Shown: positions 14,001 to 29,000, counted from the stretch's first letter. The stretch is 64,000 bases of DNA from Dasyornis broadbenti (GCA_013397935.1 VZRN01004719.1:1286487-1350486), one strand, 5' to 3'. Translations and numbers: made by a program. Notes: generated by a model from the letters alone, not told the origin.

Positions 14001-17000
14001 GTTCATTTACAGATGCTCTTCATTCATTTTAACATGCCCTTTGCTTTTTTCCAATGACTATTACATTAGTTCCTGTCAGTGTTTGGTGCTTGTTTTCCTG
14101 CAATTTCTTCCACTTCATGTGCACTGCAAGGAAGACAAAAAAACCTAGCTCTCACATTTGGATCACCATCATGTTTAGGAAGCCTAACTGCATCCATTCC
14201 CAAGGAGCATCTCCTGGCTGCATCTCTGCACAGAACATGGACCGTGATGGAAAGGTGACAGCCAGATCCGCACTCTCCACTGATACGTAGTGCCCCATTC
14301 ATTCCTGGCTTTCCATTTTCAATGAGAACAACCAGAAAGAAGAAGCTGGATTCTACTACTGTTCCTGAAATTTAGATATTATTATATTGAAAAAAGTGCT
14401 GACTGTCTTTAGACAGCATAACTGTTTTGAATTTTTGTGTGAGTACAGGTCAATTCTTTAAGCTTTGCTCCCCTACCAACACAGCCAGGCCTAGGAAATC
14501 ACACTGATTTGGATATTGAAACAACTTTCTGAACAACTGATAGCTTAAAAATTATTCACATGTGTAAAAGAGGATCAGAGCAGTGTCTTCTTATTTGTCT
14601 TGTTTTCACTGCAGAAATTGGGTCTGTTTAAAGTATTGCCAAGAAAAAATTCTACATATAAAGCTGTCAGCTTTCATTAGTGCTTTTGAACATATTGTTA
14701 GGATTTTTAGCACTTATTTGCTAACTTCACAAGGTCTCTTTGAAGTGTCCCTAGAAAATATTAGTCCAATATTTAAATGAAAAACTAAGCCAAAGATGTC
14801 TTTGCTAAAATAGCCATAAAAGTAATCAGAAACAGACTACTGGAGTATTTTCCTTTCAAATACAACTTTATCTCTCTGCAGCTAAGCTGTTTCTCCTGCT
14901 GCTGAAATGTTCTCTTCTGATGTCTATTCTAATCAATAAACTAAGGCTGGAGGCCTTTCTTTGGCCCTGAGGTCTGCTAGAACAGACTGGCTGGGCTCAC
15001 AGTCCTTAGGTACTTTGCTCTGGGACTCCTTTAGCCCTGCATGTTTCAGTATGGGGTTTTTTTTGTGCATTTTTCCTGAAATAACATTAGAAATATACTG
15101 AAATCCATCAGCATGAGTATTTGAAAGTAAAAAGCCTACTGGGGTAGTGCTGGAGGAGCACAGAGTCAACCTGTGCACAGTGTCATCTTGCAGCTTACTG
15201 GGAACAGTTAACAATTGATGCTACCCCTGAGGCATTGTCTCAGCGGGGTCCATTTGACATAGGCCAAAGCATTGCCAGGGACCCTGCTGGCAAGTCTGAA
15301 CCATAAGGAAATCAGTCAGTTCCTGGGCCTGCTCCATTTGGCAGTGTAGATGTAGCACTTGTTGCTGAAGATCAGAATGGTCACCTAACAACAGCTGCAG
15401 CTGTAGTAGCTGTTAAATAAAATGTGTTTCTTATTTGCACTTTGCTTATAAATAGAAGAAATGTAAACAGCCATAATCTTGACATCTTTTCCATTTGCTT
15501 TGTTTTCATTAAAAGCAGCCTGACTGATTTTATGGTTTCCTACATGTGAATTATTTATGCCTGTACCAAGCACCCTTAAAATAACTCTGGTCACAAGAAG
15601 GGTGAAAGCAGATTTGGAGGAAACATAAGAAGCTAATTGTCAAACGACATTGAGGTGCCTGTAATGCTTGTTGACAACTAATACAGTGGCTTACTGGTAA
15701 TCTGCCTTCCCAGCCTATCTTTCCTGAAGAGCCTGTATCCATGCACTATAGCACTCCTGTTGTGAGAGATCCCACCATGTCTCTGTCACCTCAGAGATGT
15801 GTTAGCCCTGTGACTGTGCATGGACTTGTACGTCCTCCTGTCTGCCTCCCATGTTGCCTGCTTTTGTGGACATGTCCCTGAGATGGGTCCCAGGGGAGAG
15901 CATGGGTGTCCCCACCATACTGTGCCTGACATGCTCCACACGCCTTCTCTTCAGCTTAAGAGAACCTTCTGCCTGACTTATCTTTCCATTACAGCTGGAC
16001 ATAGAGATGAGGGGTTGCCATGCAATCTCGTGACCTGATTCCTGTACTGGAGACTAATTTTACCTTTGAAATGATTCCGGATCATTTCAAACTGAATCTG
16101 AATAGGTGAGCTTTATATGGGTCATGTTTGTGAATTTATGAAGTCTGTATTGTTTTGTTAAACAGATGAAAGGCATTATTAATTTGACACTTGGGATTAC
16201 TATCTGTATGTCAATTTTGTATACAACATGTAATTTAATAATAGATTAATCCATTATATCTCACTTCATGTCTTCTGAGATACAAGCTGTTATTTCAGAT
16301 GATTTAACTCTTACTTCAATTATGTTTATTTCCTAAGGGTAATATGATTATTCTGCCTCTGTTAAATCACTTAACCAGTGGAGTAAGTCGCCCAGAGCAG
16401 TTACATACAACAATTGAGTTTTCTTTATTAAGTGTTCAATACATCCTCCTTAGCTTGCCTGTGAAAGTCCAACTTTTTTTACTGCTTAAGTTTATTCACA
16501 TCCTAGAAAATACTTATGATTCTATTACGGTGACATCCATGGATTAAAAGATGAACAGTAGGATGTTTAGATTCTTCCTGTGATTCCGTATTTTAATTTC
16601 TCTCTCAGAGTGTACCAAATTAATACATGTCCAAGAATAAATAGTACCTGATTGATTGCTGGGTATTAACAGGACACATACCTTTTCACCTTTTGGGCCT
16701 GCTGTTCCTTTCAGTCCTGGCAACCCCTGAGGTCCATTTGTACCCTAAAAGGAAATAATTTTTTAAATTAGACATTACCTTTCATGTAGGTTGAACAGGC
16801 TGTACACTTGGCAGCAGAGGCTGGCTGTAAGGGTGCTGGATTCTGACTCTTGGTTTGTGCAGTGGGAGGAGGTAGGGAACTTGGACCTTTATGCCCCTGG
16901 CAGTGCCCAAAATGTGCCTCTCACCACATCTACTCTTCCCACAACAAAGTGGCAGAGAAGCCTGTTTGGGGGATACAGATGGAAACACTCAGCAGACTAC

Positions 17001-20000
17001 ATTGGATTTGACAGGGCGCCAACTGGACCACCACAGCACTGATGGCAAGGATTTTTAAAACTGTGATATTTGTGACACACTGCTGCCAACTGCTGCTCTG
17101 AGTGCACCAAATCATACCATTAACTTAAACCTGCTCCCACCATCTACTAAAACATATTTTTCCTTAACCTAAATCTATTCAGTTTCCACCAACTAGGATG
17201 CTTCCTGAGGACATGCCTCTGACAGGGAATGTGGGATACTAAGCAGTATTTCACCTCGTTTTCCATTCTAAACTTCACCACTCAAATGAATCCCAAAATA
17301 CCATTCTTTACATCTTCATATTACCTACATACGATATGCATAAGCTCTTCCTATAGAGGTTGTTTATTGCTGGAAAGAACTCCCACCAGTTTTAAAGTCA
17401 GTGCTGTTATAAAATGGGGCTGTTTATGAACTCAGGACACTCAAGAAAACATCCAGAAGGCAAATAAATCGTATTTTTCCAATTGGCATTTTGGGAATCT
17501 GGACAGCTGTGGTTATGGACTCTACTGGACAAGTTTTAGGACTGTCCTAATTTTAAAGATGGGTTATAGATGGGTTATATAAATTCATTTGGCAGAAAAA
17601 TATATCTGTAAGATTAAAGGGTGGGATTTTTTCCTATGATGATTTTTCCTGTAGAGTAACTGATAGCAAGTTCATAGAAAAGTGGCAAACACATGACCAA
17701 TATAAATGTAGAGCATACTAATTTCTTTGATGAGTGAAGTCCCATCAAACCAATAGTAAAGTTGCATGGGTATAGGTAAGATCGGAACCCCAGATGCACA
17801 TGGACAAAGAAGTAACTATAAAAAATACAAAGGGTTCATTTCACAAGATGTAGCAAGATGTCTATGATAGGAAATAGGATTATTTTCACAAGGACAAGAC
17901 AATTGCTTTTGAAGCATTTTCTTTTGAAGAATTTTCTTTAAGACATATTGGTTTCATAGAATTTTCTTTGAAGATTTGCTGCATGAGAGTAGTCAGGCTT
18001 CTGTTAATACATAAAATATAAACTCCTTGTCCAAAAACACTCTAATGACACATAACCTGAGTTTTGCTAAATATTTGCAGACCCAGCTACATTTCTTTGA
18101 ACATACCAGTGTCTGGAGGCAGCATTCAGTAAGGAGATGAATAATGCATCTCTTGAATGATTACTGAATTAATTTTTTTAAATCTTAAAACACACCAGTT
18201 TCATTTAAGGTTCAGTTGCAGAGGACGGGAAGGGTCAGGAAGCTCCCAGAAGTGGCACATGTTAGTAGAGAAAAAGAGGAGCAGGCATGGAAATGGTGAC
18301 CACCTCTGGGTGGGAAGGTCTTAGAGAGGGGAAAGATGCACAAAGTGGCAGCAACAAACAAATGAGAAAGGGAGCAAAGAAACCAGGCAGTAGAGCATGA
18401 GTAGAGGACAGATACACACCAGCAGCTGAGATGTGCATGGAATATGACAGCTATGGATTTGTTATTTTGTGCATTGCTGGGTGATACCTCATCACAGAGG
18501 ATGCATGTGCAAGCTATCAGCAGCTCGTGGTGAACTGACCCAGGGATGGGAGTTATCTGGAGAAGCTGGGAAGGAACACCCCAGGAAGAGGACAGTGAAT
18601 GTGACAGAGAAGGGAAAAGGAGAGGAATGCAGAGAAAGGAAAGCGGGAATGATGAAGCAGATGATGCAGTCAAATTGCTGCACAAGAATTAAGGGGTGAG
18701 AGGTACATCTCAATTAACTCAGCAATACTCTCTATTAGCTACAAAATTAATTGCAGCTGAGGTTAGGAGTAGGCAGCGTGGAAACATGTGTCAATGAAGC
18801 ATTTTATTTTGCCCTAGAATGGGTCTGAGTACGTCCTCTTTCTGAAATTCCTCCCTTCAAAAATAAGCCAACCTAACCAGAGCTGAATTCCAAGCAGAGG
18901 AATGCCATGCCATGCCTCTTACTTTCTTTGCAACTGGGAAATCGTAAATTCTCTTAGAAAGCTGGATTTTGCCCTCTGGAAAACCTGAGGACATCAACTA
19001 CAGCACCAGAAGAGAGGAGATGAAGAAAGCACTTTGCTGCTTAAGCCTCAGTGTAGCAGAGCCTCATAAAAAAATGTTGTTGTGTTTTTCTTAATTCAAT
19101 TAACTAAAATGTGTATAAAAGAGTACTTACGGGTAACCCATTTTTACCAGGAATGCCCTAAAATAAAACAGCATTGTTAGAAAGGTAAATAAAACACTGT
19201 AACATAGAAGTAACAAAAGAGAAAAGCAATTAGTTATGCTGTGATGTGCCATGCAGTGACAAAATAACAAACCAGAGCTACATCAAACGCTAGGGCACAG
19301 TGTGAGGTTTTGCACCTCTCTTTAATCTCATGCATCTTGTGCTGATGGTTCACAAGGAATTGAAGTGCGAAACATCCTGTATATAGAGAAGCCACTGAAG
19401 GAGGCCTGCGAGTTCTGCACTTCTGTACATGTTCAAGCCTGACAGCTGGGAGGGTGCTGCAGCACTGCCCAAGGAGTTGATGGACTTGCTGCACTGAGAA
19501 CATCTGTATGCTGGCACAGCAGCTGTTTGCCTTTGCTCTCTGATGGTTGTCACTCACCGGGCCCCTGTGTAGGCATGGACACGTGCGCAGTGCAGGCAGG
19601 ATGCTCCCGAGCTGCTGGGCTAAAACCCATCTCGTAGAAGTGAAACTGGTGGCTGTGCAAGGCTGTGTGGTTCCAGCCCTTCATGCATCTGTGAGGGATC
19701 ACTATTACTCTTTCTAAAATACGTGTTCTCTTTCAACAGAGGGAAGATACTCACAGGCTGGCCAAGTAGTCCAAGTTTCCCTGGAGATCCAGGAGGTCCT
19801 TGATCTTTATTTTCCACATCTTCTGCTCCTGACCCTCCTAGAGGTCCTGTGGACCCATCCTCTACTTCCTGACCTTTCTGGCCCTGAGTAATTAAGATGT
19901 GAAATATGAAAAATATGTTGCATTACTTTTCCCAGTTTTCTCTCTTTCTTTCCCCCTCTCTTCCCTCTCTCCTAGAACCCTTGCTTTGTTCAATGCTGTC

Positions 20001-23000
20001 ACAGCCTGAGAGGCACCATACAAACAATTTATTCCATTCAGCAAAGACAATCCATACTAAAGATCATTCATGCATCTACAAATAAGTTGCTCTCTGAGCT
20101 GGTTACCTAGATGCAAATGACCATGATCTAATTTCACACCCACATAACTCTGCACAGTCTAAATCAATAACATAGGTTTGAAAAATACTATTTTCACAAA
20201 CTCAGTCTGTCTAGGAGAAAATTGTGAGAGTTAAAATAGGCATGTTTAAGAGGGTTTTAGCCAACTTCCCCAAGATCTACAAGTGTAATTAAGGAGGCTT
20301 ACATATTGGTTAAAAAGTGGCAGAATGTGAAACAAGGAAACTGATAACAAAGCGTAAAAATGGACAACAGCAAGGGCAAAATATTTGTAAACATTAGTAT
20401 TTGGTCAAGAGAAAGTAAGAAAAATAAAAGGCATAATTTAAATTTTCCAGGAACAAAATAAGACCTTCCAGGAATGAAGCTTGGACACTAATTCATATTG
20501 AAATTAAAATCCAGTATACAGAAGAGAACACTTTAGTCAGTATTGTACTTTGCAATAAGAACTAGGATTTACTCACATTTTATAGCACTGGTAAAATATT
20601 TTGAGTTCCATTAGCAGCTAATGAAAATAGGAGGGATGTAATATAGTAACTCTCGAAGTATTTTAAAGTTAATGGGATGAAATCTTTCATCGGAGGAACT
20701 GTAAGCTGATTTTTTTAAAGACCTTTCTGGGTTATGCCAAAAAGAAAGGTCCCAAAGACCAGCTTTTTTTTTTTTTTTTATCTGGACTCATTACAGAATT
20801 TTTTCCCATCTGGAAAAGTGTTAGAAGAGAATCTATTTAGTTAAACTGTGGGTAGAGATCATAGCCTGAATGAGATAACAGGATTGTTGATACGGTGTTA
20901 GAGTACTGAAGGAGGTAGCAGTTGTTGTGGCAGGACCCCTCCCAATCATCTGCCAGAGGTCTTGGGAGTCTGGGGAGGTTCCAGTTGACTAGAAGATAGT
21001 CAGTGTTATTCCAGTCTACAAAAAGGGTGTAAGGGAAGATGGAGAACTGCAGATCTGTTAGCCTAACCCTCAGTTCCTGGAAAATTAGGGAGAAGCTTAC
21101 ACTGAGTACCATGGAAAGGCATTTAAACACTGCACTCATCAAGAACACTCAGCCCGGGTTCACAAAGGGAAACTCATGCTCAACTAATTTGGTGTCTTTC
21201 TGTGGTGAAGTCACCCACACGAAGGATGAAGAGACAGAGGTGGATGTGATTTTCCTGGGTTTTTGTGAGGTTTTTGATGCTGTCCATCACAGCATCCTTT
21301 GGGACAAGTTCTCCAGCTGTGGGATGAGTGGGTTCATGGTGTGCTGGGTGAAGAGCTGGCTGAAGGGCAGAGCTCAAGGGTTGCTGTGCACAGGGCCACA
21401 TCTGGATGGTGACCAGTCCCCAGTGGTGTTCCTCAGGGATCAATTCTAGGGCCAGGTCTGTTCAGAATATTTATCAATTATCTGGATGCAGCAGCCGAAT
21501 GCACCATTACCAAGTTTGCTGGTGATTCCAAACAGCAGAGATGCTGCTGGCTCTGAAGGACGGGAGGCCTTACTGAGAGATCTGGATAAACTAGAGCATT
21601 GAGTGGTGATTAACAGCATGAAAGTAAACAAGAACAAATGCTGGATTCTCCACCTAGGAGGGAGTAACACTGGGCACAAGAAACAACTGGGAGAGGAGTG
21701 GTAGTAGCAACTCTTTTTATTATTATTTTCTAAAAGATTGCTCATGATCATATTACATAATCATCTTAGGTGTCTGTGTAGTGAAAAACATGTAGAAATT
21801 AAAATAAGGTCAAGAAAAACTTGTAAAGATAAGGAAGTAGCAAAACTACTTGCAACAATGGGTTTAAGCTTTATGCATCACACTTCTTATATCAAGGCTG
21901 GATTTTTATCTAAAAAAAAAGGGCCCAAAAATTAAAAAAAAAAAAAAAAAGATGATAATAGTAATAGTTTATCTGATATTAGAATTGCTACTTTAAAAAA
22001 AAAGTGAATGCAGGAATGAAAATGTTAGGGGAATTATATTTGGAAGCACTCCAATAAGTACTAAAACCTCTTGTATGTCAGCTCCAATGGATGATCCTTA
22101 ACTTCATGTTTCACCACTTGATCTATTTTACCACAGTAAACACAGAAACACAAGAAGAATGTGCAAGGTTCAACCCTTAAACACTTGAACTAAACATAGA
22201 CAATGTGAAAATTTTATTCTAAATTTCTGTCACTTATGATGCTACATGTTTTATGACAAAAAGAAGCTGTCATAACTGACTGTGGTTTCAAGCAATACAA
22301 AGAATGGTCTTTTGGCATGGGAGTCTCAAAGGCAAGGAAGGAAAGATCATTATTTATTTCTTGCTTAGACAAATCTGTGGTGGATTAGGAATGTTAATTG
22401 ATGAAAAATGTACTGCCAGCTGATTATTTTGAAATATACCAACAAGCAGGGCAAGTACTCGAGTAGGTCACAAGATTCCAAATGGGGGACGTACGTAATT
22501 CTAATTTGTAGAATCACACAGAATTCAGGTTACACGCTACCTTACAAATGCAATAGGTGTGGTATCTTTCAAAGCTCAGTGTCTCACCAGAGAGGGTGAC
22601 TTTGCTACCCAGGGCAGACCCTCCATTTGGGGATGCTGGCGCATACTCTGTGCAGGAATTGAAAGGGCTGCCATTTTTCTTAGCACCGTGTGAACAGCAA
22701 ACTAGAGACAGGGTAAAGCCTTGCATTGGGTCTTAGTTTCCTCGTCTGGGAGCCAGACTCACAGGAGTCTATACAAAAGGAGAATCTATTTTATAAGGGA
22801 TTTGACAAAGGGTTCTTTTGAAAATGTGACTAGCCTTGATGCTTTGAATACAATTTACAGTTATTCCTGGTGCTGGAAAAATGAGGATTTAGTTGGCTGT
22901 TTCCTGTGTTTCTCACATTCTTAAATTCAAACTGAGAAAAATGCAAAACTGAAATTTTTGCAAATTCTTTTTTTTAGTCAAAGATCTCAAGCCCATTTCA

Positions 23001-26000
23001 ATGGTTATAGATCCAAACTTCTGCATAGTGCAAGTGCTTTTCAATCTGATGTCAGGCAAAGATATTCAAGAACTTAAAAAGTAACTTCTATTTTGCCATG
23101 CTGTTAAGATGGAATAGATCAAGGTACCAACTCAGAGAAACACCTGGAATTCATGGATTTTCCTGCTCTTGGGACAAAAAGAGTAGGCATGTGATAAACC
23201 CATTATACAGACCTCCTCTCTGCTTACTCCTGTCAAAACACCAGCACCAGAGCCATCTTCTTCTCTTAAGGTTTTCTGTGTGACAGTGGTAGACTCGCTG
23301 TGGCCTTGTCCAGTTTCCATGACAGCTGAATCTAAATAAAATAATCACTTATTAATGAGAGAGTAAAATAAAACCTGCTCAGAGGTATTTATTAGAGACA
23401 GATGCTGCAAGTTGTATGAAAAAGGAAATTACTCAGATTATGACTAAAATACATTCCAAAGATTGATATCAGTCATTTTACAACTCTGAAAATTTTAAAA
23501 GAACATATAAAAAAAGAGAAAGGTGAGAGTAAAATTACAAAACAAATGTCTATTTTAAGGTCAAGGACTATACTGCATCATCAATTTTTCCTTGAGTTCT
23601 AGTCTAATGGTTGCCTATTTGTCATCCATGTAACACAAAAAATAAGACGTAGTTACAACAGATACTATCTGAAGCATGTATGAAATTTAAATAGTAACAT
23701 TGACTTTGGCCTTATTAATGTAACTAGATTTCTTTTTGTTTTCTAGGAGGGCCCTGAAGTTGTCCTAGCAGTGGAGGACCAGATTCCTGAGTGCATTATG
23801 CCTTACTCTCATTGCTTTGCTGTCTACACGTGCACCCAAAACACCCCACTGGTGCACTAGGTAGATTCACATCCTTTGGAGGGAATAGAAGTGGGATATA
23901 GTTGTTTATTCAGTGGTGGTATTCAGTTTTAGGGGAAAGGCTGTGCTTTACTGTATCAGGTCATCAAATAAATACCCATCTCTTTTAAATCCCTTTAAAA
24001 GGTGCCACATGGCTTTAGAGCCAGTAGGACTATTAGCAGAGGTATGACTCGAGGGGTGCCACTGACCTGAGCAGAATGAAGAGGAATTTCCTCCTTTCAC
24101 TTCCTTTGTCTAACACTTGCACTTTACTGGAGAGTTGTAGAGTGTCACAACAGCAGCTCCTCACGTCAGCCTCTTAGTTTTATCCAAGAACTTTTATTTT
24201 TTTTTCCCCAATTTTAAAATGTAAACTACAATTCTGTGACTGAAACTTCCACACTACAGAAGGGTGAATCCATTCTCTGCATGTTTAACAAAGAGTCTGA
24301 GATAAGCCCATATATGGAGGGAAAAGTGAGAGATGTGTTGAACAGCGGCTGTAGTTGATTACCTTTGCTGCTATTAATAAATTTTAGCTTAATAGACTGT
24401 GCTTTCAAAGACCAAATATTTGATGTTCTAATTCTTTTCTAGCACACAGGATGTCCAAAGCCATAGGATTTTCCTTTCCTGGCAGCACCCAAAATATGAC
24501 AGTGGCTTTTCATACATAGGGAAATGACAGACTCAGAATCAGAGAATGTAAATGACCCCACCCCCCCAAAAAACCTCCCAAAACCCGAGGCAGTGCCTTG
24601 TTCTTTAAATTTAGCTGCTTCTGAGGTTTCTTCTGATCTGTGATTTCCGGAGAAATCATTTTCTTCCAAATAAGACAATATGGTTGGGGGGGCTTCCACT
24701 GGCTCAGCCAACGTATCTTCAGGCTAAAAAAAAAAATCCCAAAGAACTGTTTAGAGTAAAGGCTTATCACATATTTTAAGGGAAGAATTGGTAGATTACC
24801 TTCCTCAAAACACAGTAATCAAAACTACCACATCTATGAAGCAAAATCCAATTTCGAGAAAAATCAGTGTAATACCTTTGAACTCCATTCCTCCACAACA
24901 AAAGATGTACACTTGACAAACCCACAGGGAGGGAGAAAACCACAAACAATGTACACTTTTCAGAGACTGCATTTTCAGGTATGACCTTTAACTTGTTTCA
25001 TTCCAGCTCAGCATTGCTTCACCTATTAAAGTGTCTTTATCTCAACCCATGAGTTTTCTGACTTCTCCTCTTCAAATTCTCTCACCATCCCACTGGTGGG
25101 GCAAGGAGTAAGTGGCTGTGGGGTGCTTAGTGGCCAGCTGGGATAAAATAACAAATTTCAGAAGGAGGAATAAAAGCCAAAAATTCTACTATTGCTGTGT
25201 GTAATTTTGAACAGTGCAGTAATTATGAAGATTATTAAACAGAAGCTAAAAACAATAACTAAAGGAATGGATAGTTTTCTGGATGGAGAAGCTAGACACC
25301 TTTCCTGAATTAGCTATAGTTATATCCAAATGAGAAAAAGTTAAGGCAAAGTAAGATTTCATGGATTAAATTTCGTGGTGTGATGTAAAGCAGAGAAGAG
25401 TCATCAAGCATTAAGTGATTTTGCTGCCATTCGGAAAAACCCTACCTGGCTGCAGAAATTCAGGAAAAGTAAAGTGCAAATTCTGCATCCAGCGAGGAAT
25501 TACCCCATGCAGCAGCACTGGCTGGGGCTAGCTGCTTGTCTTTTGACCCCTTAGAGAAAGATAAGAGAGCAAGGACTGCCTCAAGAAGGCTCAGAACAAT
25601 CTTGTCAATGTGTAGATCCCGATAAGAGGGAGTAAAGAAGACAGAACCAGATCCTTCTCACTGGTTGTAGCCAGTGAAGGGAGAAGAGATAATGCACACA
25701 CATTAAAATACAAGAAATTCAGGCTCTATGTCAGAAAAAAAACTACATTGAAACAGAGAGCCTGTGGAGACTCCATTCTTGAGGAAATCCAAAGCCCACT
25801 GGCACTGAATAACCTGCTCATGGAGCAACCTGCTGTATTTGGCTCTGTTTTGAAAAGGGAATTGGACAGAGCAATATTCAGAGGTCCCTTTCAAACTCAT
25901 CTAGTCTGTGATTCTGTGCCAAGCACAAGGCAGGCCAAAAACAGTTTAATGAGCCATACGTAAAAGGTAAAAAAATTAATAAAAACTAATTTAAGCACAT

Positions 26001-29000
26001 CATGAGCAGGAGGCCAGGTCAAAGCTTAATAAAGTTACAGAAAGAGTGATCAGAGAATTTTAAGTTCAAAATAGAAAAAAATAAGGTTTTCTTCCATTCA
26101 TGTTGACCTTGGAAGAATTAAATTCCTGCAGAAAAATATTCTTGGGAAACTAAGCAGAGGATGTGTCTAAAAGTGAAGTCTCTGTATGAAAAGGGTAGGA
26201 AACACAGTGGGTGAATGACAGGGCATCACAACCAAGAAGTACTTGCCCACAGGTTCCATAAGATACAACAGTGAAATAGCTGAAGCATATCAGTGCTTTA
26301 TCAGGCAAACATGAGCATGGTTTCTGGGAAGCCATGTCTCAGAAACCTGCTGATTTTCTCTAAAGGAACCAATGAGATCTTGTATTAAAAAAAGAAAAGA
26401 AAGTTTTACTCAAGCAGCATGGAAATCTTCATTGTGAAGAATGGACTGGAACATTTAAGCCTGGCACAAAAAGGGAGGGGGGCATGATGTGATAGGAATC
26501 TCTAAACATGGTAAGAAACAGCTGTTTACTCTGTCATCCAGCTGATTGACCAGCCTGTGAGAGCTGCAGTTAGCATGTTCGGACAGGCAAGCAAAAGAGC
26601 ACGTCCTTCACAAAACATGTCATTAAATTAGCTAAGGATTTCTGCAGCAGGAATCTGAGGGTGGTAAAATTCTCACTTGTTGAAAAAACCCCAAACAACA
26701 AAGGAAGAAATGTGAGAATGGGTAACTCAGCTGAGGTTCACTAACCACATATGCTCTTGGCTCAAGCTTTTCCTGAGACAAAAATTGATGCAGAGTGAAA
26801 GAGGTTCCCCAGTAAGTGTCATATATATGTTCCAATCTTGTATTATACTCTTCCCAAAGCTCTGGTTGCTGATTGTTGTCAAATATACCAGACTTTTGAT
26901 CTGGGACAGTGCCATCCTTCGTATGGATGGATGCACGCTTTTCTCATGGGAGCCTTTGGAAGTTTCCAAATTACTGATTAAATCCAGACCCCACCATTCA
27001 AAAGAGTCATAACAAAACAGAAATATTTAAAAGTAAATTTTTTTAAAAAAATACTAAAAAGTAAATAATAAAATATTTAAAGTAAATAAATCAAATAAAT
27101 TTACCCTTACGGGAAGACGGGAAGGCGCAAGGGCTTCTTGTGCCTCAGAAACGTCATGTTCTTGAATGCTGCCGTTGCCACTGCTGTCTCCTGAAGCCTG
27201 TGCAAAATCCAGTTATGGGAGCAAGGTCATAAAAGTCAGGGGAAAAAGCACGATCTCCAAGGAATTCACTCTTTTTAAATGCAGAAAAAAACCCCCTTTT
27301 TTTGGTTGCTGGAGCCTCAGTGTCATTATGATTTTAGCTTATTTCAGTACTTACAGCATTCCATGAAAATGACCTTTCAGAAAAATAAAAGCCATAGTTC
27401 ATTTCCTGAAAGGTGTTTTAGACAAAATAAAATGATACTTTTTGAAAAAACAGGTTTGGGGGTTGTACAGGGGAAAAAAAACTCCCACACAGACAGTTTT
27501 AAGTATGATACAATATTTTCAAGAAAAAATACTGTGTTTAGTGTTATGAAAGAAGTCAAATGGAAATTTGCTTTGAAATCTCTGAGGCATTGAGGAAGAG
27601 TTATAAGAATACTCACATAAGGGTCATCATCTTCACAGTGATCTTCAGTAGCCCTTGGGTCAGATTTGATTGTCAGATGTTGAATCGAGCCCTATGTGGA
27701 ACATCAAAAAACATTTCAAGGGAGTAATATTTTAAGTTGCATGTGTGAAGGGGAGTGGGGGTGCAGGGGTGGGAATTAAACAAAGCAACAAAAAAATACC
27801 CCAAACCGTGTTCTGATTTACTTGGCAAATGGTCTGAAGTATAAATTTTTATTATAATAGTCCAAATTTAAAGACGTAAATAAATTTGTACATTTTCCTT
27901 TTGCAAAGTGTAGACAAATTGAAGCTGTCAGAATACAATGACTGTGACGTCCCAATGACTGCGATCACCACACTGCATTGTTACTGTCCCAGCTGAAGGA
28001 TCTAGACCTGGATATGTCCTCTGTAAAACACTGTCCGCTTTTTTTAGTTAAGAAGTGCGTTGCAGCTCCAGAAGTGGCGTGTGAAAATCCCTCATAATAG
28101 AGACAAAGGATGGGATGGGAATACCAATAAGAGATGAAGTGGGTCAGGAAGAAACCACTTTAAAACTTTCCAGAGAGGAAATAAAGGAGATAGATTTTCT
28201 GACAAGAAACGTTTCTTTTTTCAGAGTCACAAACTGTACTTCTCAGTCTGACATGCTGAAGGAGCAGTAAAAATTTTGTTTTAAACATTTAACTTTTGTT
28301 TCTGCAAAGACTCGAAGTGTTTCATGAAACATGTGGGGGACGTTTCCTTATTACAGGATCTCACAGAGTTAGACGTTGTGCACACACAGGGCACAAAAAT
28401 GGATATTTAAATCAAGAACCAGTTTACATATAATAGACCACTTAGAATATTTTAGAAAGGAATAAAATTGGCGATTCTATCTTAAACAATCCTCTAATTT
28501 CTGTACCTTTTAAGACTGTGAAACTCAAGCTGTTGGTGTCTCCAGAGTTTGCCAGCATTCTGAGGCAATAGCTCAGTAATCCCAACCATCCTATTTCTCT
28601 CAAAACTTAATGGGCGATTCAGATATTGAATGATGTCAGACTGACTGAACAGCTAACTGAAAAATCATACATGAAAGGAGGCACAAGCAATTCAGCAGTC
28701 TTCTGGAAGTGATTTTTTTCACAGTACAAGTGAATCACATTTGGAGAACACATTTTTATCCTCTTGCTCTAATCTGTAGCCCTGGATGGTGAAGGAAGCA
28801 AACTGGAGAGTTCTAATGTTTCCCTAGTGTTGTTGCCAGCCAATTCCTCCAGCTAGGAAAGTCATGGAGCAGTCTGCATGGTAGGGATGGCAGGTACGAG
28901 ACATTTTATTCCCTCTCTGCATCTTGTGGCTGCTGCTGCCCTTCCTGTTAAAGCTCATTTGCAGCATCTGGCATCACCGCTGATTCAGCTATGCTTGATT

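Larger units (their letters stand above)
19884..23227 (-). other. COL15A1 intron with CR1 and a possible cassette exon
   Basis: It holds the CR1 reverse-transcriptase fragment, A/T runs (20766-20779, 21933-21949) and the candidate exon at 22588-22647. In mammals this part of the gene encodes a long repetitive linker; no equivalent was found here. Confidence 0.6.

Noticed and set aside
18212..18685. 157-codon minus-strand open frame rich in Ser, Leu and Cys
   Set aside because: It lies on the pyrimidine strand of a purine-rich intronic tract. It has no domain, no splice context and no collagen character.
21039..21449. 136-codon + strand open frame that might look like a gene
   Set aside because: It is a decayed CR1 reverse-transcriptase segment, annotated as a mobile element.
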